Assembly (NCBI GenBank): GCA_002343335.1
Contig: DDSI01000119.1
Span: 1-10,395 of the forward strand
Direction: 5' to 3'
DNA: 10,395 nucleotides
DNA from: Bacteriovoracaceae bacterium UBA2394
Lineage (GTDB): Bacteria; Bdellovibrionota; UBA2394
The translations under genes were made by a program, and so were the position numbers. This document shows positions 1-6,726 of the stretch, in pieces. Under the pieces are notes generated by a model. The model was not told the DNA's origin. It worked only from the letters and a program-made list of their open reading frames with translations, and searched no databases. Within the stretch, counting starts at the first letter, position 1; each line of letters starts with the position of its first letter.

Positions 1-780
1 AAGCCGATGATCTACTATCCGCTCTCCACTCTTTTGCTCGCGGGGATTCAGGACATCTGCCTGATCTCCACACCCAAGGATCTGCCGCTATTTAAACAAA
101 TGCTCGGTACCGGCGAGAGCTTCGGTGTGAAATTCACTTACTTGGAACAAGATAAACCTCGTGGGATTGCGGACGCTTTTCGAGTGGCACGAGATTTTGT
201 CGCAGGCGAATCGATGTGCTTGGTTCTTGGGGATAATATCTTTTTTGGCCATCAGCTACCGAAATTGTTAGAGCGCGCTGCCGCCCGCACTTCAGGCGCT
301 ACGATTTTCGGGTATCAGGTGGGTGATCCCGAGAGCTTCGGCGTCGTGGAATTTGATAAAAACTCTGGCAAAGCGATTTCAATTGAAGAGAAGCCTAAAA
401 ATCCTAAGTCAAAATACGCAGTCGTCGGCCTTTATTTTTACGATCACCATGTGACTGAATATGCCGAGAAATTAAGACCCTCCACTCGCGGCGAACTTGA
501 AATCACGGATTTAAACCGAATGTATATGGAGCACTCCGCTCTCACCGTGGAAACCATGGGTCGCGGCATGGCTTGGCTGGATACGGGGTCGTTCGAGTCT
601 TTGCTTCAGGCTTCAAACTTTGTTCAAACGATTGAAAAAAGACAGGGGCTAAAAATTTCCTGTCCCGAAGAGATCGCTTGGAGAAAAGGTTTCATTTCCA
701 CCAGTCAGCTCAAAGATTTAGCTTTGAAATATCGCTCCAGTGGTTACGGAGATTATCTTTCAAAGCTTCTAGAGGAATGA
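1..780 (+). CDS. rmlA: Glucose-1-phosphate thymidylyltransferase, 5'-truncated
   Basis: Makes dTDP-glucose from glucose-1-phosphate and dTTP, the first step of dTDP-L-rhamnose synthesis, in the cytoplasm. The frame is open from base 1 and gives 259 residues. It begins at the KPMIYYPLSTL segment, which lies about 30 residues into known RmlA proteins of about 290 residues. The nucleotide-binding GGxGTRL loop is therefore off the window, and the ATG at base 7 is internal, not the start. Visible family marks are GDNIFFG (residues 77-83, metal-binding Asp78), the EEKP segment, GLYFYD, RGELEITDLN, WLDTGSFESLL, and the C-terminal EKRQGLKISCPEEIAWRKGFI. The C-terminus is complete. The gene converges on rmlC and its last 12 bases overlap that gene's 3' end, leaving no room for a separate terminator. 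Confidence 0.97.
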   Translation, partial: KPMIYYPLSTLLLAGIQDICLISTPKDLPLFKQMLGTGESFGVKFTYLEQDKPRGIADAFRVARDFVAGESMCLVLGDNIFFGHQLPKLLERAAARTSGATIFGYQVGDPESFGVVEFDKNSGKAISIEEKPKNPKSKYAVVGLYFYDHHVTEYAEKLRPSTRGELEITDLNRMYMEHSALTVETMGRGMAWLDTGSFESLLQASNFVQTIEKRQGLKISCPEEIAWRKGFISTSQLKDLALKYRSSGYGDYLSKLLEE

Positions 781-1314
781 AGTAGAAGAATATTTCGGCA
801 GTTGTCGGTCTTTCTCGGAAATCCATTTAGGTTTTATGGGCCACTGGATATTAAGAGTCGGATCGTCCCAGCAGATTCCGCTTTCCTTGGAAGCATCGTA
901 AGGCTGATCCACTTGATAGAGCACATCGGCATGCGCCTCTCCAAGAACACAAAATCCATGCGCAAAACCGCCGGGCACGTAGAGCCAGTTGCCATCATCG
1001 GTGAGTTCTATAGCAAATGATTTTCCCTGCGTCGGTCCTGGGCGAAGATCCACGACCACGTCCCAAATTTTTCCACTCAGAACCGTGATGAGCTTTCCTT
1101 GCCAGGGATTGCGCTGATAATGGAGGCCGCGCAGCGTTCCCGCTTTGGAGCGAGAGCGATTCATTTGAACAAAACGATGGGGGAGTTTGGCGTCTGCAAA
1201 TTTTTTTTCACTAAAGGCTTCTGAAAAGAAACCTCGATCATCGTGGAAGACTGGAATTTGAATTCGCTTAAGTCCCGGAAGGGGTAGCTCTTCGATGTGA
1301 TAAGACCTTGTCAT
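769..1314 (-). CDS. rmlC: dTDP-4-dehydrorhamnose 3,5-epimerase
   Basis: Inverts C3 and C5 of dTDP-4-keto-6-deoxyglucose, the third step of dTDP-L-rhamnose synthesis. The 181-residue length matches the family, a small cupin that usually acts as a dimer. Visible marks are FHDDRGFFSEAF (23-34), LRGLHYQ with the probable catalytic base His65, Lys74, VPGGFAHGF with His119, Tyr133 in the DVLYQ strand, and GICWDDP (146-152) with the Asp that pairs with the catalytic His in known structures. The start is ATG at 1314. No strong Shine-Dalgarno is visible. The gene lies 9 bases after the rmlD stop, so it is probably co-transcribed and translationally coupled with rmlD. The out-of-frame ATG at 1323 reads only three codons and stops inside the rmlC start (ATGA). 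Confidence 0.97.
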   Translation of the reverse strand: MTRSYHIEELPLPGLKRIQIPVFHDDRGFFSEAFSEKKFADAKLPHRFVQMNRSRSKAGTLRGLHYQRNPWQGKLITVLSGKIWDVVVDLRPGPTQGKSFAIELTDDGNWLYVPGGFAHGFCVLGEAHADVLYQVDQPYDASKESGICWDDPTLNIQWPIKPKWISEKDRQLPKYSSTSFL

Positions 1315-1323
1315 TGGGCCATG

Positions 1324-2190
1324 TTACGTGGCTCTCGCGGCTGACTCCAAGAGACAATCTTTAAGAGCGTCTTGCCAGGGTCTTGGTGAAGAAGAAAAGT
1401 CGGCCTTCCATTTTTCGATCGATAACCGAGAGTTCAGAGGACGGGCAGCGGGACTCTGCCATTCCGAAGTATTGACCGGTGTGAGTTTGGGAAGCCTTTC
1501 GATCAAATTCAGATCCTTCGCCTGGGAAAGCAGTTCCTTCGCAAACTCAAACCAAGACGTATAGCCGGAATTGACGAGATGATAAGTGCCGACCTTTCCG
1601 GAGCTCAGCATTTGAATCGTGTGAGTGGCGAGATCCTTGGCCCAGCTTGGCGATCCGATTTGATCATTGACGATTTTGAGTTCCGGGCGTTCCTTCGCTA
1701 CCTGTAAAATTTTTCTTAGAAAATTATTCCCGCGAGAATCATAAACCCAAGACGTGCGTAAAATGAGATACCTTCCTTCGTTGTGGCGAATTGCTTCTTC
1801 TCCCTCCCATTTCGTCGCTCCATAAAAATTAAGAGGAGCCACCTCATCCTCTTCTTTCCAAGGCTCCGTTCCTTGTCCGGAGAAAACATAGTCGGTGGAA
1901 TAGTGCACCAAAAGAAGGTCTCTCTCCGCGCAGTGTCTTGCCAAGTACGACGGGAGCTCCGTATTCAACTGTTGCGCTTGTTCTCGATATTCCTCGGCGG
2001 CATCCACTTGCGTGAAAGCGGCGGCATTGATCACGACCTTGGGATGGAGCGCATCAAGTTTTTCTGAAAGTTTTGGAAGATCGTCTTCGAGATCGATATC
2101 TGCTCGAGTCAGTCCCTTCGCCATGGACCCTAATTGCTCGAGCAATCGATAGCCAATTTGTCCGTTCGCACCGAGTACAAGCACATCCAC
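1324..2190 (-). CDS. rmlD: dTDP-4-dehydrorhamnose reductase
   Basis: Reduces dTDP-4-keto-rhamnose to dTDP-L-rhamnose with NAD(P)H, the last step of the pathway. It is an extended short-chain dehydrogenase of about 288 residues, normal for the family. The Rossmann motif GANGQIG follows the first strand directly. NAAAFTQVDAAE, the STDYVFSG serine/threonine segment and the YGATK catalytic Tyr-xxx-Lys motif are all present. There is no ATG in frame before the upstream stop. I place the start at GTG 2190 because MDVLVLGANGQ then aligns with the usual RmlD N-terminus. A TTG at 2208 would add six residues, and a GTG at 2184 is also possible. No convincing Shine-Dalgarno favours one of them. It heads a two-gene unit with rmlC and diverges from rmlB. 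Confidence 0.95.
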   Translation of the reverse strand: MDVLVLGANGQIGYRLLEQLGSMAKGLTRADIDLEDDLPKLSEKLDALHPKVVINAAAFTQVDAAEEYREQAQQLNTELPSYLARHCAERDLLLVHYSTDYVFSGQGTEPWKEEDEVAPLNFYGATKWEGEEAIRHNEGRYLILRTSWVYDSRGNNFLRKILQVAKERPELKIVNDQIGSPSWAKDLATHTIQMLSSGKVGTYHLVNSGYTSWFEFAKELLSQAKDLNLIERLPKLTPVNTSEWQSPAARPLNSRLSIEKWKADFSSSPRPWQDALKDCLLESAARAT

Positions 2191-2203
2191 CTGCTCATAT
2201 AAT
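2174..2203 (+). promoter_or_regulatory. Candidate sigma70-type promoter for rmlB
   Basis: A perfect TATAAT -10 hexamer lies at 2198-2203. The best -35 match is weak (AGTACA at 2174-2179, 18-base spacer, 3 of 6). Transcription would start near 2210, about 37 bases before the TTG chosen for rmlB. The site lies inside the 5' end of rmlD. Confidence 0.35.
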
Positions 2204-2225
2204 CCCAATTGTTTTGCGAGATCTA

Positions 2226-2253
2226 ATTCTATTAAGCTCGAAGCGATTGGAAA
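2226..2253 (-). promoter_or_regulatory. Candidate sigma70-type promoter for rmlD-rmlC
   Basis: On the minus strand TTTCCA (2253-2248, 4 of 6) is separated by 16 bases from TAGAAT (2231-2226, 5 of 6). Transcription would start near 2219, giving a leader of about 30 bases to the GTG at 2190. The site overlaps the first codons of rmlB, so the two divergent promoters are interleaved. The matches are modest and this is inference from the consensus only. Confidence 0.3.
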
Positions 2254-3254
2254 GTCGCAAAGAAAGAATCGTTGTTACGGGTGGGGCAGGATTTATAGGC
2301 AGTCACTTCGTGGATCTGGCTTTAACGAAGGGCGCAGAGGTGATCGTGCTCGATGCATTCACCTATTCGGGGTCGGAAGACAATTTGCGGGAGGCTCAGG
2401 CGAAGGGCGGTTCGAACTATCGATTAGTAAAGGGACGAATAGAAGATGCGGCATTGGTTCAACAGATTTTTTCCGATTTTCGACCCACGTCGGTGGTGAA
2501 TTTTGCGGCGGAGTCGCATGTGGATCGATCGATCACCGATGGCGATCCCTTTTTAGAGACAAATGTTCGTGGCACCTATGTCCTTTTAAAAGCGGCACGA
2601 AAATATTTCGAAGGACTTCAGGAAGAGTTGAGAAATCAATTTCGGTTTGTTCAGATCTCTACCGATGAAGTGTTTGGCTCTTTGGGCGCAGAAGGAGTCT
2701 TTTATGAGGATAGCCCGTATCGACCACGTTCTCCTTATTCAGCTTCAAAGGCTGCCGCCGATCATTTTACGAGAGCGGCATTTCACACGCACGGACTTCC
2801 CACGCTCGTGACTCATTGTTCAAATAATTTTGGACCCCGTCAGTTTCCTGAGAAATTGATTCCCTTTATGATCGCCAAGGCGCTCCGTGGCGATTCGTTG
2901 CCTGTTTACGGAGATGGCTCCAATCGTCGCGATTGGATTTATGTCACCGATCATTGCGAGGGAATTTATCTTGCGCTTCAGAAGGGTCAGGTAGGAGGGA
3001 CTTTTTGCTTCGCGGGCCATCAAGAGCTATCGAATCTCGAGCTCGTGAAGATGCTTTGTGAAATATTGGATCGACTAAAGCCAGAAAAAAAATCTTACAC
3101 GGAGAGGATCACTTTTGTGACGGACCGGCTTGGCCATGATTGGCGATATGCCCTCGATAATTCTAAAACCGTAAAATCTTTAGGCTTTCAACTGGCCCAT
3201 CGTGATTTCAAAAAGTCTCTCGAAACCACCATCGCGTGGTATCTGAAACCTTAG
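2247..3254 (+). CDS. rmlB: dTDP-glucose 4,6-dehydratase
   Basis: Converts dTDP-glucose to dTDP-4-keto-6-deoxyglucose with bound NAD+, the second step of rhamnose synthesis. Starting at TTG 2247 gives 335 residues, close to the family's 340-360. The NAD motif TGGAGFIGS (11-19) then sits right at the N-terminus. The catalytic signature STDEVFGS (Thr139, Asp140, Glu141) and SPYSASK (Tyr164, Lys168) are intact, as are NNFGPRQFPEKLIP and RDWIYVTDH. An ATG in frame at 2073 would add 58 residues with no resemblance to the family and would run antisense through rmlD, so I reject it. TTG 2214 is a further alternative. Only a weak purine stretch (CGAAGCGA) precedes TTG 2247. The stop codon falls in an 18-base tandem duplication. 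Confidence 0.95.
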   Translation: MESRKERIVVTGGAGFIGSHFVDLALTKGAEVIVLDAFTYSGSEDNLREAQAKGGSNYRLVKGRIEDAALVQQIFSDFRPTSVVNFAAESHVDRSITDGDPFLETNVRGTYVLLKAARKYFEGLQEELRNQFRFVQISTDEVFGSLGAEGVFYEDSPYRPRSPYSASKAAADHFTRAAFHTHGLPTLVTHCSNNFGPRQFPEKLIPFMIAKALRGDSLPVYGDGSNRRDWIYVTDHCEGIYLALQKGQVGGTFCFAGHQELSNLELVKMLCEILDRLKPEKKSYTERITFVTDRLGHDWRYALDNSKTVKSLGFQLAHRDFKKSLETTIAWYLKP

Positions 3255-3267
3255 TGGTATCTGAAAC
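3236..3267. repeat. 18-base in-frame tandem duplication across the rmlB stop
   Basis: A 14-base identical block occurs at 3236-3249 and again at 3254-3267, period 18. The first copy encodes the last residues of RmlB (WYLKP, stop TAG). The second copy stays in the same frame and reads WYLKQ followed by TAA at 3270-3272. The gene therefore carries two successive in-frame endings of the same sequence. Confidence 0.9.
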
Positions 3268-3314
3268 AATAAAATTTAATTGATCTTTGTTTCGTCAAAT
3301 CCTACGAGGGCTCC

Positions 3315-3980
3315 ATGAAGTGGCTATTTCATGTGTGTTTTATTGTCGTGTTGTTCTCTTTATCTCAGGCTCATGCGGCTAAGTGCGACGTGGGTGCGAT
3401 GCGTGACCTTTCCGTTTCTGCTTCTCGAGCGCTGGTGGGCAGTCGATTTAAATATGACGCCGCCTTGTATGTGACGAAGAATATTCATCTAAAAAGAGCG
3501 GAGCCCATTCATTTGAGAAGCGCTCAAATTGATTCAGTTCATTCCTTTTATTCTTACATGGGACAGGGGATTAGGGACTTCATTGAACCTCTTTCGGATT
3601 CTGGAGTCATTGTCACCGTGATCCAAAGGAAAGAGGCGCACCCCACGACGGACACCCTAGGCGTCGTCGTTCGAGTAGAGTCGACGGATGACACTGATTT
3701 GGACCGAAGAACTCCGATGTCGGAAGATGAAATCATCCGACAGGTGAGTTTTCATACCTGGGAGATTCAGCGCCTCAATTGCAACTACACGCCGGTGTCG
3801 TTGGAGAGTCCCGTCCGCGTTTCGGGAAAAGAAAATTATTCGGGTCGATTTAAAATTCGAGCGCGACGACCCCAGAATCTGGATGGAGTCATTCGGGACG
3901 GCTATGTGGAATACTGGGTGGATGTGAAGCCTTGGAAGCGTCAGATGATTCAATTGATAGAGCTTCGACCCGTATCGTAA
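3315..3980 (+). CDS. Exported protein of unknown function
   Basis: I do not recognise this 221-residue protein. Residues 1-21 look like a Sec signal peptide: Lys2, then a hydrophobic stretch (about residues 4-16) and AHA before the likely cleavage site at residue 21 or 22. There is no lipobox, so the mature protein is probably periplasmic or secreted. The mature part has two cysteines (Cys24 and Cys156) that could form a disulfide. It appears to be a mix of beta strands and charged loops (VIVTVIQRK, LGVVVRVES, GYVEYWVDVKPW), with no further membrane segment and no motif I can assign. A GAGGG ribosome binding site lies 4-5 bases before ATG 3315. It follows rmlB by 60 bases in the same direction. 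Its last 31 bases overlap the 3' end of the opposing epimerase gene. A role in the surface glycan is suggested only by location. Confidence 0.8.
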   Translation: MKWLFHVCFIVVLFSLSQAHAAKCDVGAMRDLSVSASRALVGSRFKYDAALYVTKNIHLKRAEPIHLRSAQIDSVHSFYSYMGQGIRDFIEPLSDSGVIVTVIQRKEAHPTTDTLGVVVRVESTDDTDLDRRTPMSEDEIIRQVSFHTWEIQRLNCNYTPVSLESPVRVSGKENYSGRFKIRARRPQNLDGVIRDGYVEYWVDVKPWKRQMIQLIELRPVS

Positions 3981-4981
3981 TAGCTCTGGTACCATTTCAC
4001 AAAATTTTTAATTCCCACCTCGATCGGTGTATTTGGCTGGTAGTCGAAGTCGCGCGTGAGGTCATCGATGCTTGCGTGAGTCGCAGGCACATCGCCCTGT
4101 TGCAGAGGGAGCATTTGCTTGATGGCTTTTTTGCCCAGTTCTTGTTCGAGAACTTCAATATAGCGCATGAGCTCTACCGAGCGATTGTTGCCGATGTTGT
4201 AGACTCTGAAGGCCGCAGAGCTGGTGCTTGGATCTCCCCGCAAACTATCCCATGAAGAATTTGCCTTCGGAATTTTTCCAAGCGTCACGCGCTTTACGCC
4301 TTCTACGATGTCATCCACGTAGGTAAAGTCGCGAGCGTGTTTTCCACCGTTAAAGACTTCGATGGGCTTTCCTTCGATAATATTTTTCGTAAATTTGAAG
4401 AGTGCCATGTCCGGTCGTCCCCATGGACCATAGACCGTAAAAAATTGTAGTCCCGTGGATGGTAGCCCATAGAGGTGAGCGTATGAATGAGCCATCAATT
4501 CATTGGCGCGCTTCGTGGCTCCATACAAAGACACTGGATGGTCCGCATCGTCATGGGGAGAAAAAGGCATCTTCGTGCTCAGTCCATACACAGAACTTGT
4601 CGAGGCATAGACCAAATGTTGCACGCCGTAGTGGCGGCAACCTTCTAAAATATGAAGAAAACCCACGATGTTGGAGTCAATATAGGCATAAGGATTCTCC
4701 ACGGAATAACGTACGCCTGCTTGCGCTGCTAAATTTACGACTTTCTCAAATCTGCGTTCTTTGAAGAGATTTAAAATTCCCTCTCGGTCAGCAAGATCCA
4801 TTTTCAAAAATTCAAATTTTGAATTTTCTTGCAGGCTCTTTAGTCGATCCAATTTAAGTTGTACTTCATAGTAGGCGTTCAGATTGTCCAAGCCCAAAAC
4901 GAGATGACCTTCGCTTAAGAGTTTTTGCGAAAGGGAATAGCCTATAAATCCTGCAGCTCCCGTCACTAAAATGGGCTTCAT
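3950..4981 (-). CDS. UDP-glucuronate 4-epimerase-like NAD-dependent epimerase
   Basis: An extended short-chain dehydrogenase/epimerase of 343 residues that most resembles bacterial UDP-glucuronate 4-epimerases, which make UDP-galacturonate by a reversible C4 oxidation. It has the NAD motif TGAAGFIG (7-14), DNLNAYY (32-38), LAAQAGVRYSVENP (84-97), STSSVYG (127-133), YGATK (Tyr153, Lys157), FFTVYGPWGRPDMA and RDFTYVDDIVEGV. The late segment GDVPATHASIDDLTRD and FVKWYQSYY are typical of this subfamily. Its ATG shares one base with the wbpE stop codon (TGATG), so translation is probably coupled to wbpE. That coupling leaves open that the true substrate is a 2-acetamido or 2,3-diacetamido uronic acid nucleotide rather than UDP-glucuronate. 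It is the last gene of the minus-strand unit, and no terminator hairpin is visible after it. Confidence 0.92.
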   Translation of the reverse strand: MKPILVTGAAGFIGYSLSQKLLSEGHLVLGLDNLNAYYEVQLKLDRLKSLQENSKFEFLKMDLADREGILNLFKERRFEKVVNLAAQAGVRYSVENPYAYIDSNIVGFLHILEGCRHYGVQHLVYASTSSVYGLSTKMPFSPHDDADHPVSLYGATKRANELMAHSYAHLYGLPSTGLQFFTVYGPWGRPDMALFKFTKNIIEGKPIEVFNGGKHARDFTYVDDIVEGVKRVTLGKIPKANSSWDSLRGDPSTSSAAFRVYNIGNNRSVELMRYIEVLEQELGKKAIKQMLPLQQGDVPATHASIDDLTRDFDYQPNTPIEVGIKNFVKWYQSYYDTGRSSIN

Positions 4982-6090
4982 CAGTCTCTATCCTTATTCA
5001 ACATGGCGAATTCTTGCACGGCCGCAATCACGCGCATTTGATCTTCCCGTTTCATGTAGGGGTGCATCGGCAGACTCACCACGCGCTCTGAAGCGGCCTC
5101 CGAAATTAGCATGGAACCGACTCCTTTTCCAAAACGAGAAAAGGCGGGCTGGAGATGCAGAGGTGTCGGATAGTGGACAGCGGTTGGAATGCCCCTCCTT
5201 TTCATATGCTCTAAAAAAGCATCGCGGTTTTTCACTTGGATCGTGTACTGCGCGAAAACAGAAATATTGTCTGGCGGAATTGTAGGAGTACCGGCGACGT
5301 CCTTCAGACCTTCGTGATAATTTTTAGCGACACCCTGTCGTCTTTCGATTTCATCTTCAAATATTTCCATTTTCGCCAAGAGGACTGCCGCCTGCAAGGT
5401 GTCCAGTCGGGAATTCACGCCCAAGATAGGATGGTGATAGCGACGATCTTGACCGTGCGCTCGGATCTGTTTGAGAAGATTTGCGAGTTCAGAATCATTT
5501 GTAAAACAAGCGCCGCCATCGCCGTAGCAACCCAATGGCTTTGAGGGAAAAAAGCTGGAGCAAGATAAGGTGGCCCAAGAACAGGAGCGTCGCTTTTTTT
5601 GAGAGGCTCCAAAACTTTGAGCGGCGTCTTCAATGATGGCGACTTTGTGCTTTAGCGCCACCGCTTCGAGGGCCTCGATATCGCAGGAAAGCCCGTAAAG
5701 AGAAACGGGAAGTATGGCCTTAGTTTTAGAAGTTACAGCGGCTGAAATTTTTGCGGGATCGAGGTTATAGGTTTTAGGATCGATATCTACAAAAACGGGC
5801 GTGGCTCCAAGGAGTACGATAGCTTCGGTCGTAGCGACAAAGCTAAAGGGAGTTGTGATGACTTCATCACCTGGGCCAATGCGAAGAGCCATCAATGCGA
5901 GCTGAAGGGCATCGGTCCCATTGGCGACGGTGATCGCGTGCTTCGCGCCGGTGAAGGCCTCTAACTTCCTTTCCAATTCTGCCACTTCGGGGCCGAGGAT
6001 GAACTGGCCCATTTCTAAAACGGCCTGTATCCGCTTCTCCAATTGGGGCTGAATTCGTTCTCGCTGCGTCTGCAAGTCGATGAATTCCAT
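4981..6090 (-). CDS. wbpE: UDP-2-acetamido-3-keto-glucuronate aminotransferase (WbpE/WlbC type)
   Basis: A PLP-dependent DegT/DnrJ/EryC1 sugar aminotransferase. In the WbpE family it transfers the amino group of glutamate to C3 of UDP-3-keto-GlcNAcA. The start at ATG 6090 gives 369 residues and the family N-terminus MEFIDLQTQ; the open frame extends upstream but into wbpD. A weak AGG lies 9 bases before the ATG. Visible marks are NGTDALQLAL (57-66), TPFSFVATTEA (80-90), EDAAQSFGA with Asp155 and Gln158 for the cofactor ring, and SFFPSKPLGCYGDGG with the Schiff-base Lys184. HGQDRRYHHPILGVNSRLD and AVHYP are also as in the family. It follows wbpD after 43 bases and is coupled to the downstream epimerase. 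The enclosing wbpB and wbpD homologues make this substrate assignment much firmer than the fold alone would. Confidence 0.93.
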   Translation of the reverse strand: MEFIDLQTQRERIQPQLEKRIQAVLEMGQFILGPEVAELERKLEAFTGAKHAITVANGTDALQLALMALRIGPGDEVITTPFSFVATTEAIVLLGATPVFVDIDPKTYNLDPAKISAAVTSKTKAILPVSLYGLSCDIEALEAVALKHKVAIIEDAAQSFGASQKKRRSCSWATLSCSSFFPSKPLGCYGDGGACFTNDSELANLLKQIRAHGQDRRYHHPILGVNSRLDTLQAAVLLAKMEIFEDEIERRQGVAKNYHEGLKDVAGTPTIPPDNISVFAQYTIQVKNRDAFLEHMKRRGIPTAVHYPTPLHLQPAFSRFGKGVGSMLISEAASERVVSLPMHPYMKREDQMRVIAAVQEFAMLNKDRD

Positions 6091-6133
6091 AGAATATAGC
6101 CTAGGCAGTTTCGCGAGGAGCGTCACTTTTTTC

Positions 6134-6724
6134 TCAGAGACGACACAAGCCTTGATCTGATTCGGCATAGCGTGCGCCAGTTTGAGGACAGAGCCATTCT
6201 CCTCGGCGGTCATCGGATTTTACGAGCTTCTCACCCGTTTCATTCATCCAGCCGCGAATCCGAGCAGGATTGCCATGAACGAGCGCATGCGCCGGCACAT
6301 CTTTGGTTACAACTGAACCCGCACCTACGAAGGCATACTTTCCAATGGTCACCCCGCAGACGATGGTGGAATTCGCCCCAAGTGTGGCACCCTTTCGCAC
6401 GACCGTTTTCATGTATTCGTCTTTGCGTGAAACTGCAGAGCGGGGATTAAAGACATTGGTAAATACCATGCTCGGTCCGCAAAAAACATCGTCTTCTAAA
6501 ACGACCTCGTCATAGATTGAAACATTGTTCTGAACGCGCACATTCTTTCCAAGCACAACACGATTACCGACAAACACATTTTGTCCAAGGACGCATTGCT
6601 CGCCAATTTTTGCACCTGCGCAGACATGCACCCAGTGCCAAATCCGCGAGCCCTTCCCAATCTGCGCGCCTGCATCCACGATGGCGGATTCATGAATTTG
6701 GACACCTTCAAAGGCATTCGCCAT
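6134..6724 (-). CDS. wbpD: UDP-2-acetamido-3-amino-glucuronate N-acetyltransferase (WbpD/WlbB type)
   Basis: A left-handed beta-helix acetyltransferase of 196 residues. WbpD/WlbB enzymes acetylate the 3-amino group made by WbpE, using acetyl-CoA, to give UDP-GlcNAc(3NAc)A. The sequence shows the hexapeptide pattern from about residue 10 to 155 (for example [62 protein letters not shown]). The loop [14 protein letters not shown] (83-96) and the closing [11 protein letters not shown] are both characteristic of this family. The short C-terminal region ends with a CPQTGARY element as in WbpD relatives. ATG 6724 is only two bases after the wbpB stop, so the two are almost certainly co-translated. 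As trimeric hexapeptide proteins these enzymes act in the cytoplasm. Confidence 0.94.
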   Translation of the reverse strand: MANAFEGVQIHESAIVDAGAQIGKGSRIWHWVHVCAGAKIGEQCVLGQNVFVGNRVVLGKNVRVQNNVSIYDEVVLEDDVFCGPSMVFTNVFNPRSAVSRKDEYMKTVVRKGATLGANSTIVCGVTIGKYAFVGAGSVVTKDVPAHALVHGNPARIRGWMNETGEKLVKSDDRRGEWLCPQTGARYAESDQGLCRL

Positions 6725-6726
6725 GC

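Noticed and set aside
766..788. Six-base inverted repeat (CTTCTA/TAGAAG) at the rmlA-rmlC junction as a terminator
   Set aside because: The stem is short and AT-rich, the loop is 11 bases, and no T-run follows on either strand.
1312..1323. Three-codon reading frame (ATG GCC CAA TGA) ending inside the rmlC start
   Set aside because: It could couple translation but is too short to distinguish from chance and has no ribosome binding site.
2073..2246. N-terminal extension of RmlB from the ATG at 2073
   Set aside because: The 58 extra residues do not resemble the family and run antisense to the conserved rmlD N-terminus; the NAD motif begins right after 2247.
4807..4827. Perfect AT-rich palindrome with 10-base arms and a single central base
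   Set aside because: It lies inside the epimerase coding sequence and is explained by a run of Asn, Ser, Lys, Phe and Glu codons; no operator context.
5581..5610. Possible frameshift at a seven-base A/T run in wbpE, where the protein reads SQKKRRSCSW
   Set aside because: The frame continues without a gap into the intact PLP-lysine motif and the spacing to EDAAQSFGA is normal for the family.
6091..6213. N-terminal extension of WbpE to 6213
   Set aside because: It overlaps the end of wbpD and adds 41 residues before the family-typical MEFIDLQTQ start at 6090.
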